Part shown: piece by piece, positions 1 to 14,656 of the stretch
How positions within the stretch are numbered: the first letter of the stretch is position 1
Layout: every line of letters begins with the position of its first letter
DNA from: Wuchereria bancrofti
Taxonomy: Eukaryota > Nematoda > Chromadorea > Rhabditida > Onchocercidae
Assembly (NCBI GenBank): GCA_005281725.1
Contig: SSBO01000001.1
Span: 8,460,115 to 8,524,114 of the forward strand
DNA length: 64,000 bases
Direction: 5' to 3'
Made by a program: the position numbers and the translations under genes
Notes under the pieces: model-generated
Database searches by the model: none
Told to the model about the DNA's origin: nothing
What the model saw: only the letters and a program-made list of their open reading frames with translations

Positions 1-54
1 TTATTCATAATTTAAGAAATTAGTTCAATTACTTCATTTTAATTTGTTCTTTAG

Positions 55-1458
55 GCTTACTTGCCGGATGGAGCTCGTACCTATAGTTGTGTACATTGTC
101 GTGCCAATTTGGCTAATCATAATGAGCTTATTTCGAAGGTTACTTTTTTTGTTCCTTCTTCTTTCTTCTTGTCAAATTTCGAAATTTCATTTCCATAATT
201 AATTCCTTTCTTCGTTTTTCTTCTCTTTTTTAAATGTTCATTTGTAAAATTAGTTTACCTTTTTATATCGGGCATTTTTATCATATCTAATTTTTTTTCT
301 CTTTTTCTTCTGCATCATTTTTTTTTTCTTCAGCTGTTGCACTTTTCATCGGTTTTAAAAGTTTGAGAAAATTATGGGGAAGATTTCATTTCTTTTTTTT
401 TGCAGTCATTTCAAGGTAGTCAAGGGAAAGCGTATTTGTTCAATTCCGTGTAAGTTCCTTCCTCTTTTTTTTTTCTTTTTTAAAATTTTAACAGTTTCAT
501 TCATTGCCCTTTTTTTTCTGCACAATTATTCAAAAATAATACGTAAAAAAAGCATAATGAAAGTCAAAAAAGTTTTTATTTCACGAACATTTCGTTTTAC
601 ACTTGTTATGACTTTATTCCATTTCATATTTATTTTTTCAATCATTTAAAGAGAGTTACAAATTTATTCATTTAAGATTTTAATTAACATATTATTTGTT
701 AAAATGAAATGATAATAGAATATTTGTTAATAACAAATCTTTCCCGAAAAATTCATTATAACTTCATTTTCATTATAGTATTTGTAGCATACACATTTAT
801 ATGATATCATAAGACTTAATACAAATAGCTTGAAAAGACTTAATACAAATAGCTTTATACGCTTGTCATAACAACTACTAATCATTACAAATATCTTTTG
901 TTTTTTTAATTTTATTTTCCTCAAATTCATTTCCAAAAAGAATTGAAAAAATAATTTCCAAAAAAAAAAGTTGAAAAATTTTTCAAAAATATAAGAATAA
1001 TACCGATTATTTTCTTACTTATTTATTTATTTATTTATTGTTTTTATTTGTTTTATTTATTATTATTATTGTTCTTAGTTTAAAAAATTCGATTTTTTAG
1101 GGTAAATATAGGATGTGGACCAGCAGAAGAACGTGTTCTATTAACTGGCCTTCATGCAGTAGCCGACATATACTGTGAATGTTGCAAAACAACACTTGGC
1201 TGGAAATATGTAAATTTCTTTTTCAATATTTATTTTTATTATTAATTATTATATATTTTATTAGAACATTTCATTTTTGATCATAAATGACATATATTTA
1301 TTGTGATATATGTATGTGTACTTTTCTAATTTCAGGAGCACGCATTTGAAGTTAGTCAAAAGTATAAAGAAGGTAAATTTATTATCGAACTGGCGCATAT
1401 GGTAAAAGATAATGGTTGGGATAAGCGTGATTTTAAAAGGAATACCAACACTCACTAA
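55..1458 (+). CDS. YPEL: Yippee-like zinc-binding protein (YPEL1-4 type), 3' part
   Basis: Four exons are visible: 55-138, 406-449, 1101-1209 and 1336-1458, joined in phase and encoding 119 residues before TAA. The first visible exon follows a TTTAG acceptor and has no ATG, so the start codon lies upstream of the window. The protein reads [20 protein letters not shown] near the start, then [24 protein letters not shown], and [16 protein letters not shown], which is the near-invariant YPEL1-4 core. The paired CxxC motifs (CVHC and CECC) are the zinc ligands of the Yippee fold. Family knowledge: small nuclear/centrosomal proteins of poorly defined role, extremely conserved in animals. Compared with vertebrate YPELs, which end just after the DNGW motif, this protein carries about 11 more residues ([12 protein letters not shown]). 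It is closer to YPEL1-4 than to YPEL5. Identity is sure; the 5' end is missing only because of the window edge. Confidence 0.96.
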
Positions 1459-4400
1459 TTTACATCATCTTTTTTAATGAGTGATAAAAATGAGAAAATA
1501 AATAAGGGTAAAATTGAGCAAAAAAAAAAAAGAAAACAGAAAAAATTTTTTTATCTTTATTTGCTTATTTTTTGTATTATAAATTTTGAAATTTATTGTA
1601 AATTTGATCATTTGTAATTGTTTCTTTTCTTTTTTTTTCTTTTTATATCCTTTCTTTGAACTTTATCATTCATTAACTGTTGTTTATCATACATGAATAT
1701 AAGCATATGTATTTAAAAAAAAGACAAATAATTTAGGCAGTTCAGGTATCAGAAGAATTCTATGTTTTATTATTTTAGGGAATGATTGTTTTGGTTTTGC
1801 TTCCTTTATTTTTTTAATTTGAGTTTATTTTTAGTCTTTGTGTTTATTCATTTTTTTTTTTTCGATTAGGATTAGGAAAAAGGAATGCAGAATGATCTGG
1901 GATTAGTTTTTTTTTTTTGCATTTTCATTAAAATTGAATGGAATGATTCATCACTGGGTACATATGATAATGTAGCTAAAGCAATCCTGTTGAACGCAAT
2001 TTTAAACAATTTCAAAAATTTTTCGGTTAATTTTATATTAAATTTTAAATTTTTCAAAGCGTATACACAAAATTTACTACGAATTTACTGTTAGTTTTGT
2101 GTTTAAAAAATTTCGGAAGAAATTTCAATAAGAACTTTTTTCTTTCCATGTGTTCGAAATAAGGATGGAAAAAGTTAACAGTGCAGTGAAAATAGTTTTA
2201 ATATAATTGTTTATGTAATGATAAAATTTTATTAGGCATTATTATAAGCAATTAGTATGTTAAATTAAAAGAAATTTTCATAGAGCTTATTAACAATGTT
2301 CTAAAAACGATAATTTCGTTTGAAATTAAATTTAATGCAAGAAAGGAAGTAAAAAGATATGAAAGCAAAGTTAAATGAATTCTTAAAAAAAGCGGTAATG
2401 TTTTAATTTAGAATATAAACGAAGGAAAGAATGATATGATTATGTCTAATCAATTTTGTCACATACAAAATGCTACGTCAGAAAAAAGAGAATAATAATT
2501 GTTTTTTTCTTAATTTCTAACTCGTAAATTTTCGCGACATTCTTCTTCTTCTTTTGAAAAAATAAGACAAAAATTGACAAAAATTTTTTAAAAGTTTTTC
2601 ATTTTCGTTTATGCAATTTATGATTGAATTTCAAAAGAATACAAACATTTTTTGTTTTTTTGTTTAAAGTTTTATTGGCTGATCTCTGTATTTTGTATAT
2701 TTAAATCTTTTTTTTTAACAGATATATATATTATTTTATTACTATTATTTTTTATTAGTGTAAACTTTGTTAAGCAAAAATATGGCACCGTTAATTGCAG
2801 CATTTTAAATGAATAATTAATATTGTTATTAATTTAGCATTACAAAATCTTAGAAATGCAAATTATGATTTTATATGTATTTATATAATAGAATCAAAAA
2901 TTAACTTAATTGTATGAGTTGAGTTGTTTCATTAAAAGAAAAACCACTTTAACTAGCTATGCTAATTATGTAAAATGAAACAAAATTATTGCATAGCACT
3001 ATATCATCTATATTTGCATTAGAAGTGATTAGTGATAATATTATCATTCTTATTTATTGCTATTCATGCTATAACAACTGCAATTTGCTAAAATTATCAC
3101 TCATTTCTATATTTACAAGTGTTTAATTTTTATATTTCATTTCATTTCATTTCAAAATGCATCTGATGTTACCAATTATTAATTTAAAATCTTTCATTCT
3201 TCCTTTCTTTCAAATTCGAAAATTATCTTGCTTTTTAATTTTTTTTCTTTTCATAATAAATTTCATATCGTTTGATAAATTTTTGAGTTGCGAAAATTTT
3301 TCTATTAGATTTCATAAATTTTAGTTTTTTATGATTTTAAAAAATTTTCTAATAATATGCATGAATTCATTATAGTTTGTTATTGCTAATGCTGCTAATT
3401 ATTTCCCCGTAATTTTTGCAATTTCATTCCATTATGTAAAGGAATGTAAACAGGATGTAAACAATTTTAATATAAACAACTTATAAGTTCTATTCGTGAT
3501 TGTTTACTGCTTATATACGTCATGAAATTAAATCTATGAATTCATGAATGTAGTTGTGAGATTGTACAAATTCCAAAATATCTCTTAATAGTTTGAAATA
3601 TTACTTTCTAAAAAATAAAAAATACATTATTCATAAATGTAAAAAATTCAAAGAATCTCTTTTTTTTTTTCTTTCTTTCTCTCTCTCTCTCTGTCTGTCT
3701 AAAGTCCCAAATAATTGTATAGATTTTATTCCTATTTTTATCATTTATATATATATTATACATACTATGTTCTTTTAATTAACTAATATAAGATTTCACA
3801 TAATGAATTCTTACTAAAATATATCATTTTGTACGTGAAATTTCATCATTTATACGTACAAATTACATGTACAAATTATATTATTTTTTTTTTTAAACTT
3901 TTAAATTGCTATGAAACATCTAAACGTTGTGTCATTTCATTTATTGTCAATCATTTATGCTGTAAATTTTTGATAAATTGTTATTATTTCTTTTTTTTTT
4001 TTTATTATTTTTAGGATAAATAAATGCTATCGTCGCTTTCTGGGATATATTTTCTTCTTTCTAGGAAAAAATTTAAATTCATGCATTAATTTACATTTGC
4101 ATATCTTTTTGTATGTATTCAAATGCGTATTATGCATTACTATAATTAATTTTGTGTTGTATTTTATGAACAATATATAAAGTAACCCTAAAATGGCTGT
4201 GTTTTTTTTTTCTGTTTAAAAAAAAAAATGCTTTGATCTATTTAAAATGAATGGTGCAAAACAAGAAAAAAGATATGTCAATAGGGAAAAGAATAACAGT
4301 ATATTTTCCTATCCAAAGAAAAATATTTTATTTTATAATTTTTAATAATTCAAAAAAATACTATATATATTCGAAAATGAAATAATGAAGTTTTAAAATT

Positions 4401-7400
4401 TGTAACTTTTCAAATTTCACTGGCATATTTAAAAAATCTAACATTTTAAATCACATGTAAATTCATTAAATATAGCTTGTATCTATGCTTTATCAATAAT
4501 TTAAGGTCATAAATATATGAGAAGTTGAAAATTTGTTTAGTAAATGATAAAATTTATTTAAATTTCATTGGAATACATTCATATATTCATTAGTAATTTT
4601 AAAAGAAATGAAAAAAATCCATTAAAAAAGAAAATTTCTTTCTTTTATTACCAATCGACAAAAAAGCATATCAATATGCTATGCAATGCAGAAAATGCTT
4701 GCTATTTTATTGCTTATTTCAATTATTTTTATCTTTAAATTTAATAAAAAACTCTTTTTTTTTAAAAATTCATTATACTTTTTATTTTTTATTTTTAATT
4801 TTTTGCTAATGATAAATCTTTTGATAATTCTTAATTTCAGCAATTATTTAAAGAAATAGTAATTTGAGCAATTAATTATTATAATTATTTTATCTTAAAT
4901 CAATTTCAAATATGATACAATTTTTATTTTTTATTCAACAATCTTTGAACAAAGAAAAAAAATCATCGTTACATACTTTATTTATTTGGTTATTTATTTC
5001 TTCGAATTTATTTTCAGTTTCATTTTTTTTTTATTTTTTCCAACAGTTATCTAAAAAAAAAAAAACAAAAAATACAAATACATATTTCATAACTTTTTAC
5101 ATAGACCATTCGTATATTTCTAATCGTTTCCATTAGTCAAGTTTTGAAATGATCAAAATTGCTTAAGGCAACACTGAAATATTTGCTAAATGTAGTATTA
5201 TTAATCATCAAAATAAAAAAATCATAAAAAACATAAAATCATTTCATATTTCATCTAAGCGCAACTGTCCTTTTCTTATGTTAAATCTATGAAATAATTG
5301 ACTTATTGGCAATATAAATAAGCTAAAGAACTTTAAAGTACTGATAGATTTATTAAAAACTAAATAAAATGTTAGCATTAATTCAAAATGCTTTCTTTTT
5401 GTTCTTAATGATTTAAAGTGATAATAAATGATGTAAACTTGTTGTGTTCTAATCATGCGAAGGCATATTTCAAATGTTCTTTGATTATTTCAATATTACA
5501 TCAGTTTATTGCAGTGCTAACTTAATCAACGTAAATCGCAAAATAACATCAATTCATAACATTTTGTAATTTTTGTACCAATTAAGAAAGATATGAAAAT
5601 TACAATTAAGAAAGAATGAAATTTTAAGATGAAATACTCCATCCATAATTTGTTTTTCCTTTCTTTTATCAGTTAGATAATAATTCTAATCAATTAATAA
5701 TTATTCCATTCAGTAATAATACCAATAATATTTTTTATTATTATTTACATCGTTATTAAATGAAATGTTATCCAACGATAGAAATAAAATACATTTTATG
5801 AAATATTTGTGATAATATTAACAATATCGTAATTATTTGAATTTCTACATACTTTCAAATTTTTACATATAATCTCTCTATTCGAATAAATATTTTAAAC
5901 ATAATACTTCAAATTCAATGAAAGTAAACAAAGAGTTTGTTGTATTATTGTTTATTGTACTATAAATCCATAAGTAACACAAGCATCAACAATAGATGAA
6001 ATTGTGCTAATTATAAGTAAAATATTTAATTTAAATAACTTAAGACTCAAAAATAACTACTGTTGTTGGTATGAAAATATAAAATATACGCATAAAAGGT
6101 AATAAACAATCATTTTCAATTTAATTCTCCGCCTTGATTGCTTAGTTTAAATTGATATAATACTAACATTATTAATAATTGTAGTAAAAACAGTAATAAT
6201 AATAAATAATAATAGTAAATAAATAAATACATATAATTCTTTCCTTTTTTTGCTGCGATAATATAAACAAATTCGTGTATTCATTTGAAATATAAATTTG
6301 AAACAATGCATATTCATACAAAAATTTTATTTTTTTTTAAAGCCACAAACTTTTTGTGTTAATCATTATTTCAATTAATTTTTGTTATTATTTTGAGTAT
6401 TTGTTAAACATACGTTAAATAAAACATAAAACAATTACAACGAATTTTTTAAATGCAAGATAGTAGTAAATAGTAATTTATAATGACTTTAAGATGTGAA
6501 AAATATTTACTTAAAAGTTAGCGATGGTTTTCAATTTCAAATATAACAAGTAATTTTTGATTAATTAGAATCTAAATTTATCAATTTATCCGATATGAAT
6601 GAGCATATTTTATTTATGACTAATAATTTATTTTTTCCAGATGATGTTAGCTTAAGTCATCTTGAAGTTTCTTTTGTTTTCGTTTCGTTTTACTATTTCT
6701 TAATCTTATTTTGTTTGTTTGTTCGTTCGTTCGTTTTTAGTTTGGTTGGTTGCTCGGTTGTTTGTTTGTTGTGATTATTTTCTAGAAAGTATCATTTTCG
6801 CTTTCTTCTCTTTTGTCTTTAATTACATTAATTTATTGATGCAAATTGTATTGGTGTCAATTACTAAACAATTCGAAATTATACGTTCAGATTTTCATGG
6901 TAAACAAAAATGAAATATTGGAAATTTCCACTTTTGCTTTTAAAAAAATAGAAGAAAAAATGATATAGTTATTAAAATTTGAAATTTTTTTAATCATTAT
7001 TGATAATATGATGAAAATGATTTTTTTTTTTTTTGCCACTGTTCTCTAATTTTGTGACTCTGACTGTTTTAGTAAAATAATTTTATGAAATAAAAATTAT
7101 TCATTTATTTTTGTTAATACTAAAGGTTAAAGAAAAAAAAAAAATTGCTCCTAGTGGAATTTTTTAAAATTACGAATCAAACATATAAACAAATATTGGT
7201 AAATTTTTGAAAAATGTAATAAACTGATTATAAGTTTTATTATTTATATATTATACTGAAATTTAAAAATGAAACAATTTAAATGTATCAATAATTTCAT
7301 AATGGAAATTTCATTTCATTCTCATTTCACTAATGTCTGTAATTTATGTGTAGTAAAAATAATGATGCAAGGGAAAATTTTACATTTTATGGAAAGAAGA

Positions 7401-8636
7401 ATTTTCAAATTGATAATTTATTGAAAATAGAAAATTGAAATCAAAAGATAAAAGAAAATCAATGAAATAAACTGAAGAAAATAAGACTCGAAAAAAAAAT
7501 ATATATATTATATATTGTACTGAAATTTTCTACATCAATAAAGTGTGGTATAAACAATTCGAAAATTTACACCAACTTTACTTTACCCAAATATTGTGTC
7601 AACGATAATTGTCACATATGTGTTGTCACATATATTTAATGTTTATATTGACGAATTCATTAAATTGCATTGTTGTAATTTTTATCATCAGTGGTTTTAT
7701 CAAAGTTTCATTTTTACATAAAATAATCACAATTATGTTATAAACTATAATAAACTGTTTTCATATAAGATTTAAACTTTTTGTTCAATTATATTTGAAA
7801 ATATTTTAAATAGTAAAAAATGATTTTTTTTTCTTTTCATACAACAAAAATTCGAAATTTTTTGCTACATCTTAAGACAATATTTGAAATTAATAGATTA
7901 AATTTTTTTTTTTTTTGTATTTTGACTATTTGTTTTTTGTAACAATTCAAAATTTTATCAGTTAACTTTCTAGCACAATCCTTTTCGTCATTTTTATCAA
8001 AAGAGATTAGTAATTGATTTCAGTAAGATTAATACAACATTAATTAATATTTTTCTTTAATTGCTAAGTTTATTTACTTTTGGAATTTATTTATTATTGT
8101 GATAAATTTGAAGCAAATTATCCAAACAATATCTTAAATAATATAAATGATGATTTAATTTCTCATTTATGATTTTATATTTTCTGAACATTTATTTTAT
8201 CAAACAAATTTAGGCGCAATTATTACAGTGATATCTTTAAATATTTTCAAAAGCTGTTCAAAATATTTTATTAAATATGTAACACTTGTGATAAGTGATA
8301 AATAAATTACTAATAGGAAGAAAATGGAAAGAACTAACTCATTAATTTTCAAACTAAAAAAAAAATGGAGGAATTTTTGATTGAAATAAAATTTTGCAAT
8401 TTTAATTGCAAATAAAATTTTAGAATTATTATCTGGGACAGTATATTTTACACATCCATTTTCTATCCATTTCCTCATGATAAACGATAATAAATAGCAA
8501 ACTTTGAAAATAAAATAATTTTTGAATTACTTATTTTTTGATTAAACTTATAGTACAAAGAAAAAACAAAAGAAAAAATTATTGAAAAAGTTTTTGAAAC
8601 ATATCTCTTAAAATCATTCCTTCTCTTCAAATTTTT
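1459..8636. other. gene-free AT-rich region
   Basis: Beyond the YPEL stop I see no exon with coding character on either strand. The start of this stretch should hold the YPEL 3' UTR. The open frames are short and biased to Phe, Ile, Lys and Leu, as expected from T- and A-rich DNA. A small tandem duplication of a 24-base unit lies inside the YPEL intron at 811-857. Nothing else recognisable is present; distal enhancers or noncoding RNAs cannot be judged by eye. Confidence 0.6.
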
Positions 8637-8943
8637 TCCTTTTAATTAATTTTCCAATTTTTTTTTATTTTCATATGTATAATATAATATTATGACAAAT
8701 AATTATTGATTAAGCCTTAATTTATTTGTTTTTATAACTTAGAGTTGTAATGAAATTTTGTAACATAACTGAAGAATAAAAATATAAAANTCCTTTTAAT
8801 TAATTTTCCAATTTTTTTTTATTTTCATATGTATAATATAATATTATGACAAATAATTATTGATTAAGCCTTAATTTATTTGTTTTTATAACTTAGAGTT
8901 GTAATGAAATTTTGTAACATAACTGAAGAATAAAAATATAAAA
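8637..8943. repeat. 153-bp direct duplication around a single N
   Basis: Positions 8637-8789 and 8791-8943 appear identical over 153 bases and are separated by one N at 8790. A perfect copy on each side of a one-base gap is the signature of two contigs with unmerged overlapping ends. This is more likely an assembly artefact than a real tandem repeat. Confidence 0.9.
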
Positions 8944-11900
8944 ATTTTAAAAAGTAAAGTAAACTAAAAGGGAAGGTTTAATATTTGAAAACAATTTTCA
9001 GTCATTTTTTTTTCCTTTTTTTTCCTAAGCTATTGAACAATTAGCTTCTCTTTCCTCTTTTTTCTTTCAGTTTATTCCAATTTAGCATTTTATGGCTTAG
9101 CTATTTGACGTACTTAACTTTTAGCTATAACTTAAAAAACGGAAAAGCCTATGTACACATTCATTTTTATTTTCTATTGTAACGAAAATATTCATTTCAT
9201 ATGTATATTTCAAATTTTCATATTAATATTATAACTCTGCATTTGAAAATCCGATCGTATTCACAATATTTTAAAAATGAACCATGATATTATAATGACT
9301 TATACATTTTGTTTATTTCAATTTTAGGTTTAAATAATTCATATTATCATAGCGCTTTGCATATTTTCTTTAGTTTAATTTTAAGTTTAATATTAGTTAG
9401 CAAAGGTTTTAGGACAAAAGTTTCACTTATTTTAGTTTTAAATTATTTATATATTTGAGTTTTAGAATTTTAAAGTATGTTACTATCAGTTATTTATTTC
9501 TTATTAGTTATTTTTTTTAAAGCTTTGAGATAGAGAATATCATTTACAACAGGCATTTTTCATGATTTATAATTTCAATGTGATAGTAATTGATAATAAC
9601 AATAATAGTAATAATTAATGATAATCATATTTGATACCACCTACTCTCACTGTGTATACACTGTGTATTATTTGTAAATCTTTTCAAAAACAAAACACAT
9701 CAGATTTCTATGATATCATAATTTCTGATTTATATTACTTGATTAGAAAGTATGATTTGAGTAAAAAAATAATAAAGAGTTAATTGCATTGTATCTTTTT
9801 TATCAATGAAAGAAACATCAAATGATAGCATATTAAATATATTTTAATTGTTTGAAAATGATCGAAATAATTAAGCTATGATAAGTTTAGTAAAAAAGTT
9901 AAAAGTTGATATATTAGAGAAAGAAAAAGACAGCAATTCATGTTATTGTAAAATAAGGAACGATTGCAACAACAATAACGACAAAAAATACTGGCAACAG
10001 TAACAATAACAACAATAGTTGCGACAACAATAACGACATGAAAAAAATTTTTACTTATATTTATTTATCATATTGACACTTTATTTAACTTATGGTTGTT
10101 ATTATCATCTAACGATTTGATCATTGCATTCACTCTTAATGAAAGGCAAATTAAGGGATGTCATTATTGGATGAATTAATTATTATTTTCTTCTAATTTT
10201 TCTTCGTCAGTTAATCCTTTTCATCATTATTCTCTTTTCCAGCATTTATTTTCGATGTTTATTGCTGATGGAAGTTTCAAAATAATAACCTTAAGTGAAT
10301 GAATAAGAAATTAAAGTTATTAGAATTAAGGGATATTTAAAATTTAAATAAAACATTTGATAAAATAATCATTTCCTTCTTTTTTTTTCTCATCGTATTT
10401 ATTACCAAATGTTGTTGTTAAAAATATAGCATATTCATTAAGAATTTGATACTTTATGTTGTCATACGTTAATTTTTTTTTTTTTTTTGTTTGAAAGAAT
10501 TAAATAATCAATAATACTAAATTTTATCTATATTTAACAATTGTGATTACCATAATTTTATTCACTTATTTTTTAATAAATTTTTCTCATCTTAAGATTA
10601 TCCTCAAAATAGAGAAGTTTATTTTACTCATTTTAAATACTTTTTGGATCAACGAACTTTATTAATTGCATGTTGAATATTGTTGGTTACATAAGTATTA
10701 GAAATTATAAGACAGATGTGAATTTTTACTTCTATTTCAAAAATTTCACTTCAGTTAATCCTCTTTAATTTTATCATATGTTTTCAGATGATATATTCTC
10801 TTCCGCTTTTCACACATATTTCCCGCTATAAGATCTAAGATTAAAAACTTAAATGCATATTTGCCATGCGATTATGAAATTATTGAAAAACAAATGAATG
10901 ATTTTGACATAAATGTGTCTTAAAATTAATTCTTATGTTAATCCTATAGATAATTTAACAATTAATCTTTCATCTTTTTATGTTTTTAAGTTGACAATAT
11001 TTAACTTTTAATTAATATACCGATTTAATTGTTTATGCACCGTTAAAAAAATAAACGAATATCAAATCAATTTGAAATTTTAAATTTTTGTAGAGCATTT
11101 ATTCTAAAATTTTTTCGGAAATAAAAAGCAGCTATCATTTTTGTTGTAATTTGAAATATCTATATTATAATGATAAATTAAAAAAATAAATATTTGTTAG
11201 CATTTAGCTTCATCATCCACCAATCTGATCATTTACAAAAGCTTTAATTTCTGATTATTATTATTATTATTATTACTATTATTGACTGTTTATTATTATT
11301 ACTATTATTATTATTATTATCATTGATTATTTATTATTATTATTATTTATTTATTATTATTAGTTAATCAATAGATTAATTAACTACTAATTATTACTAA
11401 TTATTGTTGTTATTATTACTACAAAATTATCATCCATTGTGCAATTCGCCAGGGATAAGATTAGAAAAGGAATTTTTCTTTTCCCTTCCATTTCTTGAAA
11501 TGGATGTATTTTTTATGAATGAAAAAAGAGCAAAGAAGAGAATGGAGAAAAAAGGGAGAGAAAAGGAGAGGGAAAAGAAAGAAAGAACGAAGGAAGATGA
11601 ATTCTCACTTCATCTCGTCATTCTTTTCTTTATTTTGGATGTTTACTTCTAATTTTCTTCGATAAACCTTTCGATAAATTGAGTGATATCGTTTTGAATT
11701 CCCTTGTTGACTAATGGTTTTCCCTAAGTAAGTAAAAATTTCTGATATTTTCCCATAGCAGTAATTAACATTGTTGCCAATTTTTACTTTGTTTTATCCT
11801 TCCTTCTTTTTTTTGCTTAATTATTTATCAATTTATGATATTTGCTTTAAGAAAAATTTTTTTAATTTATGTTTTAATGATTATTTCTTACCTTTATTAT

Positions 11901-13778
11901 GCATATATATTATGTATTTAAATCAACTGGGAAATGAATTTTCACAACTTGCCTGCAAACTTTTTGTATTAAATGAATTTTTCTTTCTAAGTTCCTGTTG
12001 ATATTTTTGATTTAGTATTTAATTAATTTGTACTTATTTACTCTTTTACCATTATATACATGTGTATTAATGTATTGTACGTATTTTATAATCTGTTATT
12101 TTTTTTTTATTTTATTAAATTACGATTATTAAATATACCAGTATTTGTCAGAAAAGAGGCACTTTTTTTCTCTTCCTTTAAAATATGTAACAAGAATATT
12201 CATTATTCTTTTTTATAAATGTAAAAAAAAAAGTAAGAAAACAATTAAAAAAAGAAACGAAGAAAGAAAAGGCAAAAATACATTGAATGGGCAAATTTTA
12301 CATTTTACATTACCATTTCTTCCTCATTCGTTTTTATTTTATTTTATTTGTTTCATTTTTCTATTAAATAAATTTTATTCCTTAATTGAAAATTACTTTC
12401 AATTTCCAAATTGTTACCATTGCTAATCATAATCATTTATCATTTAGCTATTTTCATTCCTTTTTAAAATTTATCTTTTTTTTTTTTTTTGAAATCAATT
12501 ATTTAAACGAATGAAGTGGATAAATGAATAAATAAATATACGTATTACTTTACTACATGCAATATGAAAATATATATGCTTTTCATGCTATCTTGCATTA
12601 AATTTTTTTTCTTTTGAAGAAAATAAATTTATAATTGCCATAAAGTAAAATAGAAAAAAAAAAGAATTGACCGTTTTCAGGTCACAAAAATAATTATAAT
12701 TTGAAATTTGGAAAAAAAAACATTGAGATAACTTAAAATAGTTTTAAAATTTCCTATGAAAACTTTTATAGGTTTTTTTTTTGTTATAATCTATTAGTCT
12801 AAAACTGCTCAATGATTTCCATCTTTTTATATAATTTGTTATTATCATTATCCTCTACTAAGTATTTTAGGAATTTGTTAAAGCATATGAACACTTTTGT
12901 TATTAATTTGTCCTTTCAAGTAATATATGAAATCTATCAACTCAATTCAAATTATATAAATATTAGCTATTAACATTTTCATTTATTAACAAATTATTTG
13001 CTAACCGAGAACTTTGCATCATTTCATCATTACACATATTTTAAAGATATCAGTTAAACAATTAATCAGCTTAATTTAATCTGATATATGCGTAATCTAC
13101 CCGTCTAATTTTCTTCTACTGAAATTTTTGATATTAAATTTTATTTTATTATCATACACCAACACTTCCTAGCAATAGTTATCACTATTTTATCGCTAAC
13201 AGAAATAACACCACTAATGTTATTTATTAACAACAACGGCAACAACAAAAATAATAAAATAAATAAAAAAAAAAATAATAATAGCAATGATAATAATAAT
13301 TGATAATAACAATAGTTGATAATAATAAAGACTGATGATAGTAACAATAATAATAATAATAATAATAATGATAGCAATTATTAATAATAATAAATAAAAT
13401 AAATATTAATAATTATCATATGATTGTGATTTAAAAAAAGAAAGGAAAGAAAGAATGAAATTTTGAATGTGTTTGAAAATGAATTCTATATATGTTGTTA
13501 ATTTCATCTTTTTTTTTGCGTTCTGCTTTTTTTCTTTAATTTGAATGAATAATAAAAATGCCGCAGTGAAAAAAAGTTAAAGGAAAAAAGAGAAAAGAAA
13601 AGTTTAGTTTTCATATTCTTTTATTCTTTTTCATTTATTCCTTTTTACCTTTTCCAATTTTTTCCCACATTTTTTCTTTTCTTCTTTTTCTTTTGTCATA
13701 TAATTTATTATTTAAAAGGTGAAAAAGGACGAAAATATTAACTCAAATTTTGATGAAAGTTTTTTCTTTTTTTCTCTT
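8944..13778. other. gene-free AT-rich region with trinucleotide tracts
   Basis: No supportable exon was found. It contains interrupted ATT/AAT tracts at about 11260-11400 and 13210-13395, and a CAA/AAC-rich patch at 9965-10037 in which a GACAACAATAACGAC-like unit occurs twice. The open frame at 11404-11652 reads through a purine-rich Lys/Glu/Arg tract and looks compositional. Confidence 0.55.
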
Positions 13779-14097
13779 TGTCTTCCTTTTTTCCCTTCCC
13801 CATTACTTTATTTTTAACTTTTTTAAAAGGAATTTAACAGTATGTAAATTTTTTACGTATCACATATTGATACATACATTTAAAGACGGAAGAGAAGAAA
13901 GCAATAAAAAAAGTAAATATGGGAATAATTTTGAAATNTGTCTTCCTTTTTTCCCTTCCCCATTACTTTATTTTTAACTTTTTTAAAAGGAATTTAACAG
14001 TATGTAAATTTTTTACGTATCACATATTGATACATACATTTAAAGACGGAAGAGAAGAAAGCAATAAAAAAAGTAAATATGGGAATAATTTTGAAAT
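13779..14097. repeat. 159-bp direct duplication around a single N
   Basis: Positions 13779-13937 and 13939-14097 appear identical and are separated by one N at 13938, the same pattern as at 8637-8943. The overlapping 75- and 86-residue open frames across it are products of the duplication and are not genes. Confidence 0.9.
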
Positions 14098-14554
14098 AAA
14101 TTTTATTTCTTTTTTCTTCTTTTTTTCTCTTTATCTTTTTTTCTTCATTTTTTACTTTTTATGCAATAAAATCAAATAAAAAGCAAAAAGATAAGCACAA
14201 CAATATCAATTATATGGGATATTATTTCAGTTTTCGATCGTCAATATTAAAACTCGTTAGTATTTTATATTTTTTAATCCTATCTCAATATTCATATCAC
14301 TACAAAACTGATTAATTATTTAATTTGTGATTATAAAAATTTTATCTTTTTGCTTCAAAAAAAAATTTGCTCTTTTTTAAATATCTTTTTGCTTTTAATT
14401 CGATTCTTTATTTTCATTATTTTTTCTCATTACTTTATTTTATTTATCATAAATGAATTATGTTAATTTATTTGTTTTTTCGATATTTGTGCATAGAGTT
14501 GGGATATTTTTTCTATTTGATCAAATTGAATCAAACTTTTGTATTATTTAGATA

Positions 14555-14656
14555 TTGTCTTTATTTCAATTCTCCTAAATGCTTTTATTAAAATTTTTAA
14601 AGCAATTAGAAGTTGTCGTTATTTTAATTCTCCTAAATGCTATTATTAAAACTTAT
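14555..14656 (+). repeat. imperfect direct repeat, 58-bp period
   Basis: A roughly 42-base segment beginning TTGTCTTTATTTCAATTCTC recurs 58 bases later with a few substitutions; both copies share the block CAATTCTCCTAAATGCT or its one-base variant. It appears to be a local duplication. Confidence 0.75.

Noticed and set aside
11404..11652. 82-codon frame with a Lys/Glu/Arg-rich second half
   Set aside because: A purine-rich tract accounts for it; no splice context or recognisable motif.
13750..14179. Two similar Phe-rich frames
   Set aside because: They arise from the duplicated segment around the N at 13938, contain an unknown residue, and have no coding character.
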